Of a stretch of 31,272 nucleotides of DNA, positions 13,495-20,491 are shown in pieces (the first letter of the stretch is position 1; each line of letters opens with the position of its first letter). The notes under the pieces are model-generated. The model was given only the letters and a program-made list of their open reading frames with translations. It was not told the DNA's origin and did no database searches. Made by a program: the position numbers and the translations under genes. Source of the stretch: a virus; IMG/VR virus record IMGVR_UViG_3300032240_000041, positions 1 through 31,272 of that record, one strand, 5' to 3'.

Positions 13495-14333
13495 ACACCA
13501 TGACAGCAAAAATTGATGGAACAAACGGCGTACTCCAGCAGTACGACTACCAAACCCCAACAACGGGGTTCTCCTACACGTTCGCCGCTGGTACACAAGT
13601 ATTGGTGATGAACCCCGCTGGCACATTGGCAACAGGCACGATCACAATGCCTGCATCCCCATCTGACGGGATGACGATTACATTCAGTTCATCACAGCAA
13701 ATCACGGCACTCACTGTTCAAGGTAACACAGGGCAGTCAATGTCAAACGCAGTGACATTCTTGCCGGGCAAAACGGCAGCATCGTATGTGTATCGACTCT
13801 CAAACACAACGTGGTATCCAACGCAGACAGTACCGGGTACAGGTTCGCAATTAGTCAGTGGTACTTCACAAGCATCTACATCAGGTACAAGCATTGACTT
13901 TACAGGCATACCTAGTTGGGTGAAGCGCATTACTGTGATGTTTAGTGGTGTGAGTTTGAGCAGTAATTCCACAATCAGAATTAGATTGGGTACTGGTGCA
14001 ACACCAACATACACAACTTCTGGATATATTACTTTTGGAACAACAACTGCCGCATCATCACTTTCTGGCGCAACAGATACTGGTGGTTTTGTAATTGGCG
14101 TAAATCAAACAGCATCAGGCGTAACTACTTATGGCGGCAACTGTATGATTACAAATGTTACTTCAAATGATTGGTCTTATTTGGCAATCATGGGCGGTTC
14201 GTCAACTACAAATGGCGGTCAAATGGGTGGCGGCTCTGTTTCACTTGCCGCGCCTTTAACTGCTATTAGAGTCACTACTGTAAGTGGCACAGACACCTTT
14301 GACGCTGGTTCAATCAACATCCTCTACGAATAA
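13054..14333 (+). repeat. Duplicated fibre-tip module (13054-13494 and 13872-14333)
   Basis: The 3' parts of two consecutive fibre genes encode the same domain. It starts at STSGTSIDFT and ends DTFDAGSINI(F/L)YE in both. The border regions (SWIKRIT/SWVKRIT, GVSLSS, LGTG) are conserved and the interior is divergent. The coordinates span both copies and the gap between them. Confidence 0.82.
13500..14333 (+). CDS. Tail-fibre protein, paralogous tip domain
   Basis: 277 residues; the ATG is 5 nt after the previous stop with no strong Shine-Dalgarno, so translation may be coupled. Residues about 1-115 form an N-terminal beta domain (TGTITMPASPSDGMTITFSSS, ITALTVQGNTGQSM, YVYRLSNTTWYPT) that I recognise from phage fibres. 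Residues 125-277 repeat the tip module of the preceding gene. Thus two proteins with different shafts carry the same kind of tip, which could give two receptor specificities. Confidence 0.82.
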   Translation: MTAKIDGTNGVLQQYDYQTPTTGFSYTFAAGTQVLVMNPAGTLATGTITMPASPSDGMTITFSSSQQITALTVQGNTGQSMSNAVTFLPGKTAASYVYRLSNTTWYPTQTVPGTGSQLVSGTSQASTSGTSIDFTGIPSWVKRITVMFSGVSLSSNSTIRIRLGTGATPTYTTSGYITFGTTTAASSLSGATDTGGFVIGVNQTASGVTTYGGNCMITNVTSNDWSYLAIMGGSSTTNGGQMGGGSVSLAAPLTAIRVTTVSGTDTFDAGSINILYE

Positions 14334-14342
14334 GGAAACACC

Positions 14343-14489
14343 ATGACACACAGAATTGAAGTAAATGTCCAAACTGGTGAAACCAAAATCATTGAGTACA
14401 CACCAGAAGAACAAGCGGCTTACGATGCGGCAGTAGCCGCACAACAGGCCGAGCAACAAGCACAGCCACCCGCTGAACAAGGAGCATAA
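14343..14489 (+). CDS. 48-residue acidic protein, possible fibre chaperone-like
   Basis: Shine-Dalgarno AAGGAA before the ATG at 14343. The text THRIEVNVQTGETKIIEYTPEEQAAYDAA, then a Gln/Ala-rich tail, resembles the short proteins that follow tail-fibre genes and start with a beta hairpin followed by TPEE and a helix. Some of these are fibre assembly factors; at this size it is only a suggestion. The next gene starts 2 nt after its stop. Confidence 0.7.
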   Translation: MTHRIEVNVQTGETKIIEYTPEEQAAYDAAVAAQQAEQQAQPPAEQGA

Positions 14490-14491
14490 AC

Positions 14492-15250
14492 ATGACAACC
14501 ACAATAAGCGGAACATCTGGGGTCACATTCCCAGCAGGCGGTGTTGGTAACCCAGCAGGCGCAGTAGTCGGTACAACCGACACTCAAACGCTGACAAATA
14601 AAACTATTGGCGCAGGAACGGCAAGTGTTCCCCCTTTGTTTTTTACATCTGGCACAAACCTTACATCAGCAGCCGCAGGTGCTTTTGAGTATGACGGAGA
14701 TAGGTTTTACGGAACAACAGATACAACAGGTGGTCAGGGCTATATACCCACAACCCAAATTTACAGAATGACCTCCTCTTCTGGATCAATAACATCTGGA
14801 ACTAACTTTTTTGTATTGTCTGGTAATAGTGCGGCCAGTCTTGTGGCAAACGCATGGTATGAAGTCGATGCAACATTTTACTTTACAAAAAATACTGCCG
14901 GAACAGTACAGATTCAAATGTCTTTCAGTTCAGCTATGACAGCAAACCAAGCTGGTGGTACATGTATTTTTCTGCCTGCGGCTGGTGGTACGGCAACAGG
15001 AACAGCTTCTATTGCAAGTTCACAGCCTTTAAGTGTTAGCGGTACATCAATGTCTTTTAGTGCTTCGCCATCAATCACCGCAGGTGTTAACTATACAATA
15101 AATTTAAAAGCGCATTTTCAAGCTGGGTCATCTGCAAGCAACGTGAGATTCTTGCAAAGTTGTAGTGCAGGAACGGTATCTCCCATGCAGGGTAGCTATT
15201 ACAAAATAACTCGTCTGCCTGCTTCAAATACTGGTAATTTTGTTGCATAA
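14492..15250 (+). CDS. Tail-fibre protein
   Basis: 252 residues, Shine-Dalgarno AAGGAG inside the end of the previous gene. The N-terminus has GVTFPAGGVGNPAGA and TTDTQTLTNKTIGAG, a fibre shaft motif also seen in the gene at 12826. It is followed by FTSGTNLTSAAAGAFEYDGDRFYGTTD, another standard phage fibre segment. The C-terminal 150 residues are a Ser/Thr/Ala-rich beta domain (WYEVDATFYFTKN, TINLKAHFQAGSSASNVRFLQ) resembling a jelly-roll tip. Last of the fibre genes before the lysis block. Confidence 0.82.
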   Translation: MTTTISGTSGVTFPAGGVGNPAGAVVGTTDTQTLTNKTIGAGTASVPPLFFTSGTNLTSAAAGAFEYDGDRFYGTTDTTGGQGYIPTTQIYRMTSSSGSITSGTNFFVLSGNSAASLVANAWYEVDATFYFTKNTAGTVQIQMSFSSAMTANQAGGTCIFLPAAGGTATGTASIASSQPLSVSGTSMSFSASPSITAGVNYTINLKAHFQAGSSASNVRFLQSCSAGTVSPMQGSYYKITRLPASNTGNFVA

Positions 15251-15266
15251 ACCTTTGGAGATGTAA

Positions 15267-15980
15267 ATTGACCCGATCTCTATCCTCTTTGCCGCAAATG
15301 CTTGCGTTGCCGCTATCAAGCAGGGATGCAAGCTATACAAGGACGCTAAAACTTCGTTTATGGAGGTCAAAGCCATTGCAACTGAAGTTGTCGGAGCGGC
15401 AAAAGAGGCGCAAAGTATTTGGCGAAGAATTCAATCTTATTTTGCAGACCCCCAACAAAACAGGGGAAACCAAGATAAGCCTGTGGCGAAAGCGGCTGGG
15501 AAAAAGAAAGACACCTACGTTGCTGTTGATGAAACCAAAGTCATGGCAACAATTGTTCAACAACTCTCTGAGTTCTTCCGCCTCCAAGAGACGTTAGCAA
15601 CACACATTCGGGAGGAAGAAGAAAAGTCCAAAAGCATCTATGACCCCAATGCCAACCTGATGGAAGCGGCCTTAAACAGAATCATGGCTCAACAGCAGAT
15701 GGCTGAATTGGAAGTGACAATCAGAGAAATAATGGTGTACCAATCCCCGCCTGAGTTGGGGGCGTTGTACAGCAAAGTGTTTGAGATGCGAGAAGTCATT
15801 GGACAAGAACAGGAACAGGCAAGGCTGAAACAAGAAGCACAACAGAGGTATAAGCAATGGCAACGGCAGGAGGCAAAAAGAAACTTCCAAGCAAAGTCAG
15901 CGTATCTAGTAGTGACTTCTATATTCCTCCTGTATCTGTGGGCGTGGCTCCTTCTTCTAAACCGGTGGGAGAAGACGTAA
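15267..15980 (+). CDS. Tail-anchored membrane protein, probable ATT start
   Basis: Open in this frame from 15267. The first ATG (15360) has no Shine-Dalgarno, but GGAG (15257-15260) lies 6 nt before ATT (15267). From there the protein reads (M)DPISILFAANACVAAI, and MDPISI-type openings are typical of related phage proteins; one base change (ATT to ATG) would give the usual start. With the ATT start it has 237 residues. Order: hydrophobic N-terminal helix (about 4-20), a Lys-rich linker, a long coiled coil (about 85-205, Gln/Glu-rich) and a C-terminal membrane segment (YLVVTSIFLLYLWAWLLLL). It lies just before a second membrane protein, holin and endolysin, so a lysis-related role is likely but unproven. 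The last 124 nt overlap the next gene. Confidence 0.72.
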   Translation: MDPISILFAANACVAAIKQGCKLYKDAKTSFMEVKAIATEVVGAAKEAQSIWRRIQSYFADPQQNRGNQDKPVAKAAGKKKDTYVAVDETKVMATIVQQLSEFFRLQETLATHIREEEEKSKSIYDPNANLMEAALNRIMAQQQMAELEVTIREIMVYQSPPELGALYSKVFEMREVIGQEQEQARLKQEAQQRYKQWQRQEAKRNFQAKSAYLVVTSIFLLYLWAWLLLLNRWEKT

Positions 15981-16141
15981 TGGGTTGGGTAGCTGCTTTG
16001 ATTTTGGTTGGATTCTTTTTGCCAATGCTTGGAATGCTGTATCTAGATATTCTGGAAGCCAAACATGAGGTCAAGGCGCAGGTTGAAAAAGTTGAAAGAC
16101 TCAAACGTGAAGTTGAACAAAGTAAACGTGAGGAAAAATAA
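15857..16141 (+). CDS. Small membrane protein overlapping the preceding gene out of frame
   Basis: 94 residues, ATG with AGAGG (15844-15848) 8 nt upstream. The first 123 nt or so lie inside the end of the previous gene in another frame. The N-terminal 40 residues are polar and Lys/Ser/Pro-rich, then one membrane helix (about 43-65, WVAALILVGFFLPMLGMLYL) and a charged coiled coil (HEVKAQVEKVERLKREVEQ). The topology, with a short inside head and a coiled-coil outside tail, would suit an inner-membrane spanin subunit, and overlapping genes are known for Rz/Rz1 spanins; no lipobox is present, so this remains a suggestion. Confidence 0.72.
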   Translation: MATAGGKKKLPSKVSVSSSDFYIPPVSVGVAPSSKPVGEDVMGWVAALILVGFFLPMLGMLYLDILEAKHEVKAQVEKVERLKREVEQSKREEK

Positions 16142-16650
16142 TGTTACCAATCATTGCATCACTGCTTGGCACACTTGCTGAAAACGGTCTTGGATTATTG
16201 TCCAGCGCCATCCAAGCCAAAGGTAAAGAGGTTGTTGAAAACACATTGGGGGTAAAAATACCCGATGCGCCAACTTCAGAAGATGTTGCCAAGCTGCGTG
16301 AGTTGCAGTTTGCCCATGAGGAAAAGCTCCTTGAGTTGGGAATCGAAAAGGCCAAGATGGAATTGGCTGAAATGGAGTTGCTTGCGAAAGCTGCTCAAAA
16401 CGATGCCGACAACATCACAGATCGCTGGCAAGCGGATATGGCATCTGACTCTTGGCTGTCCAAAAATATCCGGCCTATGAGCTTAATTGCCATTTTTTTG
16501 GGATATTTCTTGTTTGCCATGATGTCTGCCTATGGTCTAAACGCCAATGAGTCGTATGTCACCTTGCTTGGAAACTGGGGAATGCTTATCATGGGCGCAT
16601 ACTTTGGTGGACGCACAGTTGAAAAACTTGCAGAAATGAGGAAAAAATGA
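16141..16650 (+). CDS. Holin, 3TM type
   Basis: 169 residues; ATG shares its A with the previous TAA. A hydrophobic N-terminal stretch (residues 1-24) is followed by a charged helical region (43-92) and the signature DRWQADMASDSWLSKNIRP (94-112). Two membrane helices follow (about 113-133 and 139-157). This is the pattern of the Holin_3TMs family seen in many proteobacterial phages and gene transfer agents. It would form the membrane lesion that frees the endolysin, encoded next with a 4-nt overlap (ATGA). Confidence 0.85.
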   Translation: MLPIIASLLGTLAENGLGLLSSAIQAKGKEVVENTLGVKIPDAPTSEDVAKLRELQFAHEEKLLELGIEKAKMELAEMELLAKAAQNDADNITDRWQADMASDSWLSKNIRPMSLIAIFLGYFLFAMMSAYGLNANESYVTLLGNWGMLIMGAYFGGRTVEKLAEMRKK

Positions 16651-16988
16651 GCTTAAACCAAGAACAAGCCGCGTTCCTGCTGGATGCTTGCAAACTGATT
16701 CAGTATGCTACAGACCAAGGTTTTGTAGTGACCGGTGGGGAACTTGCCCGTACACCTGAACAACAGGCCATTTATTTCAAGACGGGCCGCTCAAAAACTA
16801 TGAAGTCCATACACCTCAAAAGGTGCGCCATAGACTTAAACTTCTTTAAAGACGGAAAGATTATTTGGGACAAAGCAACCATTGCTCCGTTGGGTGCATA
16901 TTGGGAGTCACTGAACCCAAAGAACCGTTGGGGTGGAAATTTTTCAAATCTTGTAGATTGTCCTCACTTTGAGCGCAATGTAGGTTAA
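16647..16988 (+). CDS. Endolysin, M15-type peptidase
   Basis: 113 residues, start overlapping the holin stop. The zinc site of M15 peptidases (VanY / T5 endolysin-like L-alanyl-D-glutamate or D-Ala-D-Ala peptidases) is visible: H56-x6-D63 in SIHLKRCAID and H107 in DCPHFE, with D104 near it. GELARTPEQQAIYFKTGRS matches the usual N-terminal substrate loop, and RWGGNF precedes the last ligand. It cuts peptide bonds in peptidoglycan at the end of infection. There is no signal peptide, so it depends on the holin. Complete, of normal length for this group. Confidence 0.9.
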   Translation: MSLNQEQAAFLLDACKLIQYATDQGFVVTGGELARTPEQQAIYFKTGRSKTMKSIHLKRCAIDLNFFKDGKIIWDKATIAPLGAYWESLNPKNRWGGNFSNLVDCPHFERNVG

Positions 16989-16990
16989 TC

Positions 16991-19345
16991 ATGCCATTAC
17001 AAAAGATTCTCTTCAAGCCCGGTGTAAACAGGGAGAACACAAGGTACACCACTGAAGGGGGTTGGTACGACTGCGAAAAGATTCGTTTTCGCCAAGGTAC
17101 GCCAGAGAAGATTGGTGGGTGGCAACAGTTTTCCGCTTATACCTATAAAGGTACATGCCGGTCTTTGTGGTCTTGGGATAGCTTATCTGGTATTGGTTAT
17201 ATTGGTGTAGGCACGCATCTGAAGTTTTATATCGAGCAGGGTGGGGTATACAATGACGTCACTCCGCTGCGTGCTGTGCAGACTGGTTTAAATGGCCCGT
17301 TTGCAGCTACATCTGGATCAACCACCATTACGGTAACAGATACATCGCATGGGGCTTTAGACGGAGACTTTGTTACTTTCTTTGGCGCAGTTGCCCTAAG
17401 TACACAAACATTTACGCGCTCCACAGCCACAAACTTTGTTTTATCTACTGCGCTTGCCCAAAATACACCTGTAATTTTGTCTTCTACAGGAACGCTACCT
17501 ACCGGGTTAACCGCAAATGTTCAGTACTACATAAAAGTTGTATCAGGCACGACAGTTAATTTCACTAACGTACCAAACGGCGCGGCTATTAGTACATCAA
17601 CTGCTGGTTCAGGAACATTTTCTTTGTATGTCAATAGCGGTATAACAGCAGATGTTCTTAACCAAAGTTTTCAAATCACCGTTGTTGATACCAACACATA
17701 CACAATTCAATCCACAGTTGCTGCTGGTGTGTATGACACTGGAAGTGGCGGAAACCCTGTAAATGCTTACTATGAAATTCCTGTTGGTAAAGACTCTGCC
17801 CAACCATTAACTGGCTGGGGCGCTGGCCCTTGGGGTTACGGCGCATGGGGTATTGGCACTGCCAGTACTTCACCTATACGTATTTGGTCGCAAAACAACT
17901 TTGGACAAGATTTAATCTTTGCCTATCGTGGTGGGCCTATGTATTACTGGAACGCATCAATCGGAGTTACACCAAATCCAGTAACCATAACAATTGCTGC
18001 TCCGGGTGTGTTTACATTGAATTATGGTAGCTTATCTGATGGTATGGCTATTGTTTTACTTACCAGCGGTGCGTTGCCGACTGGGTTAACTTCCGGTACT
18101 GTGTATTACGTAGGCGGAGCTTCTGGATCAACATTTAAACTTGCAACTAGCTACGCAAATGCTTTGGCTGGTACATACATCACCACATCTGGAACGCAGT
18201 CCGGCACACATTACGTATCTTCGTATGCCATTCCAGTGACATCATTGGGCGGCGCATCAGCTGTACCTGATTATGTAAATTTCATCATGGTGTCTGACGC
18301 AAGTCGATTCACTATTGCGTTTGGCGCAACGCCTTATGGCGGCGGTGATTTTGACCCCATGCTCATTCGATGGTCAGACCAAGAATCTGTTGTTGAGTGG
18401 ACTCCTGCGGCTACCAATCAGGCTGGCTTTATTCGCTTGTCGCACGGATCTCAAATACGTACAGCAGTACAAGCCCGTCAAGAAATTGTTGTGATTACAG
18501 ATTCGTCTGTATATTCATTGCAATACCTCGGCCCACCCTATGTTTGGGGTTCTCAGCTTCTTGGTGACAATATTTCCATCGCAGGATATAACACCGCAGT
18601 GATTGCGTCAGGCGTCGTGTATTGGATGGGCGTAGACAAGTTTTATAAATACGACGGCAGAACACAGACTTTGCGTTGTGACTTGCGCCAATACATATAT
18701 CAAGATATTAACCTCGACCAACAAGTCCAATTTTTCGCCTCAACAAATGAAGGTTTCAATGAGGTTTGGTGGTTCTATTGTTCTTCTGGCTCAACCGTAA
18801 TTGATAAGTATGTTGTGTACAACTACGCAGAAGATATTTGGTATTACGGCACTATGGGTAGAACTGCATGGATGGATTCTGGTTTAAATGATTATCCAAT
18901 TGCCGCAACCTATAACAACAATCTTGTCTACCATGAGTATGGTTTAGACGATAACACGACAGGTTCTCCTGTAGCGATTGATTCCTACATTACTTCATCT
19001 GAATTTGATATTGGTGATGGTCATAACTTTGGTTTTGTATGGAGGCTTATCCCTGACATTACCTTCCGTGGTTCAACTGCTACCAGCCCACAGGTCACCA
19101 TGTCTTTGGAGGCTTTGCAAAGCTCAGGCTCTGGTTACAACAACCCAGAATCAGAAGGTGGAGTTAACTACGGTACGGTAACCCGTGGCGTATCTGTGCC
19201 TGTTGAGACGTTTACACAGTACGTATACATGCGGGTACGTGGTCGCCAGATGACATTTAAGGTTCAGGGTACTCAGCTTGGTCTTCAGTGGCAGTTGGGT
19301 GCGCCTCGTATTGACATCAAACCTGATGGACGCAGGGGTTCATAA
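16991..19345 (+). CDS. Tail hub / DNA stabilisation protein (P22 gp10-like)
   Basis: 784 residues, starting 2 nt after the endolysin stop. The opening FKPGVNRENTRYTTEGGWYDCEKIRFRQG with PEKIGGW is a hallmark of large podovirus tail proteins related to P22 gp10, which close the tail and hold DNA in. Further marks are GWGAGPWGYGAWG (275-287), RWSDQESVVEWTP, AVQARQEIVVITDSSVYSLQY, and a propeller-like series of strands to the end. Two inserted modules with LPTGLT (about 160-213 and 352-410) are alike. The C-terminus (FKVQGTQLGLQWQLGAPRIDIKPDGRR) matches the family end. Likely a beta-propeller hub. Confidence 0.75.
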   Translation: MPLQKILFKPGVNRENTRYTTEGGWYDCEKIRFRQGTPEKIGGWQQFSAYTYKGTCRSLWSWDSLSGIGYIGVGTHLKFYIEQGGVYNDVTPLRAVQTGLNGPFAATSGSTTITVTDTSHGALDGDFVTFFGAVALSTQTFTRSTATNFVLSTALAQNTPVILSSTGTLPTGLTANVQYYIKVVSGTTVNFTNVPNGAAISTSTAGSGTFSLYVNSGITADVLNQSFQITVVDTNTYTIQSTVAAGVYDTGSGGNPVNAYYEIPVGKDSAQPLTGWGAGPWGYGAWGIGTASTSPIRIWSQNNFGQDLIFAYRGGPMYYWNASIGVTPNPVTITIAAPGVFTLNYGSLSDGMAIVLLTSGALPTGLTSGTVYYVGGASGSTFKLATSYANALAGTYITTSGTQSGTHYVSSYAIPVTSLGGASAVPDYVNFIMVSDASRFTIAFGATPYGGGDFDPMLIRWSDQESVVEWTPAATNQAGFIRLSHGSQIRTAVQARQEIVVITDSSVYSLQYLGPPYVWGSQLLGDNISIAGYNTAVIASGVVYWMGVDKFYKYDGRTQTLRCDLRQYIYQDINLDQQVQFFASTNEGFNEVWWFYCSSGSTVIDKYVVYNYAEDIWYYGTMGRTAWMDSGLNDYPIAATYNNNLVYHEYGLDDNTTGSPVAIDSYITSSEFDIGDGHNFGFVWRLIPDITFRGSTATSPQVTMSLEALQSSGSGYNNPESEGGVNYGTVTRGVSVPVETFTQYVYMRVRGRQMTFKVQGTQLGLQWQLGAPRIDIKPDGRRGS

Positions 19346-20457
19346 TGGCCCTGCCAGAATTCAAAACCGCTCCGTTAATTGCACCAGCAGTTCCAAACCT
19401 ACCGCTTGCGCCGGAGCAATACGACCGTAAGTTTCAAGACGAGTTTGAAAACATCCTACGTTTGTATTTCAACCGTTTAAATAACTTTAATCAGCTTTTT
19501 ACAACCAATACCGGCGGTTCATTATTGCAGTTTCCAAGCATGGCGCTGCAAGACAATACAAGTCAATCAGGCTCAACAACCTATCAGACGCCGCTGTCAT
19601 TCACGCAAATTGATTATGCCAATACGTTTAAGTTAAGTGACCATACAGCCGACTTTACTGGATCAAGATCAGGAACAACATTAACAGTATCTGCCTTGGC
19701 ATCGGGTTATATTTTTCCCGGAATGCACATTACAGGCACAGGCTGGGCAAGTTCTGTATTTACTGCAAGTATTGGCACAGTCTCAGGCGTGAAGAACACC
19801 ATGACTGTGACCGCAGTATCTTCTGGAACATTGGCTGTAGGTCAATATCTTGTAAATGGCGCGGGGCTGGTGACAGGCGCACGTATTGCCGCTCTAATCT
19901 CGGGGTCTGGCGGCGTAGGAACTTATTTAATCAACGTGCCAGACAACTCTGCGGTGACACTTGCCTCAACTACAATCACTGGCTATGGCATAAACATAAA
20001 AGATCAGCTTACTGGGACACCCGGAGGCGTAGGCACGTATTCAACCAGCACATCAGGAACAATTGCCAGCGCATCGCTTCAAGGGCGGGTTACTTCCAAA
20101 ATTGTGGCAAATACTTCTGGCACTTATAACCTTCAATGGTCTGGGCAGTTTTCAAGTTTAAGTAACGCTTCTGAAACCGCGTATGTTTGGATTCGTATAA
20201 ATGGAGTGGATCTGACCGGATCAACAGGGCGACTTGGATTGCTTGCACGCAAAAGTGCGGGTGTTGCCAATGACATGATTATTGGCTGGAACTATTACGT
20301 TAACCTCAATGCTGGGGATTATATGGAATTGTTTTGGCTAACTTCAAATGCTACCGATGTAACAATCAAAGCATACCCAGCAAGTACAAGTCCAGCCTAC
20401 CCTTCAACAGCATCAGTTGTTCTGACAATTGGATTTGTGTCGGCGCTCTTCCCATGA
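19345..20457 (+). CDS. Tail protein with helical anchor and jelly-roll end
   Basis: 370 residues; ATG shares a base with the previous TAA. LPLAPEQYDRKFQDEF plus ENILRLYFNRLNNF (21-50) is a helical anchor typical for this place in environmental podoviruses. Residues about 100-245 are Thr/Ser/Gly-rich modules with GVGTY twice (GGVGTYLINVP, GGVGTYSTSTS). The end (SGTYNLQWSGQF, YVWIRINGVDL, YYVNLNAGDYMELFW) is a C1q/TNF-like jelly roll. It probably forms a trimeric tail tip or fibre attached to the hub encoded upstream. Confidence 0.76.
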   Translation: MALPEFKTAPLIAPAVPNLPLAPEQYDRKFQDEFENILRLYFNRLNNFNQLFTTNTGGSLLQFPSMALQDNTSQSGSTTYQTPLSFTQIDYANTFKLSDHTADFTGSRSGTTLTVSALASGYIFPGMHITGTGWASSVFTASIGTVSGVKNTMTVTAVSSGTLAVGQYLVNGAGLVTGARIAALISGSGGVGTYLINVPDNSAVTLASTTITGYGINIKDQLTGTPGGVGTYSTSTSGTIASASLQGRVTSKIVANTSGTYNLQWSGQFSSLSNASETAYVWIRINGVDLTGSTGRLGLLARKSAGVANDMIIGWNYYVNLNAGDYMELFWLTSNATDVTIKAYPASTSPAYPSTASVVLTIGFVSALFP

Positions 20458-20491
20458 TACTATCAACAAACCCCCCATTTATGAGGCAAAA

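Noticed and set aside
15268-15597. TTG-started frame of 109 codons
   Set aside because: Well placed to the Shine-Dalgarno, but the product is an Arg/Leu/Ser-rich shadow; the neighbouring frame continues into a coiled coil and membrane anchor with a recognisable start.
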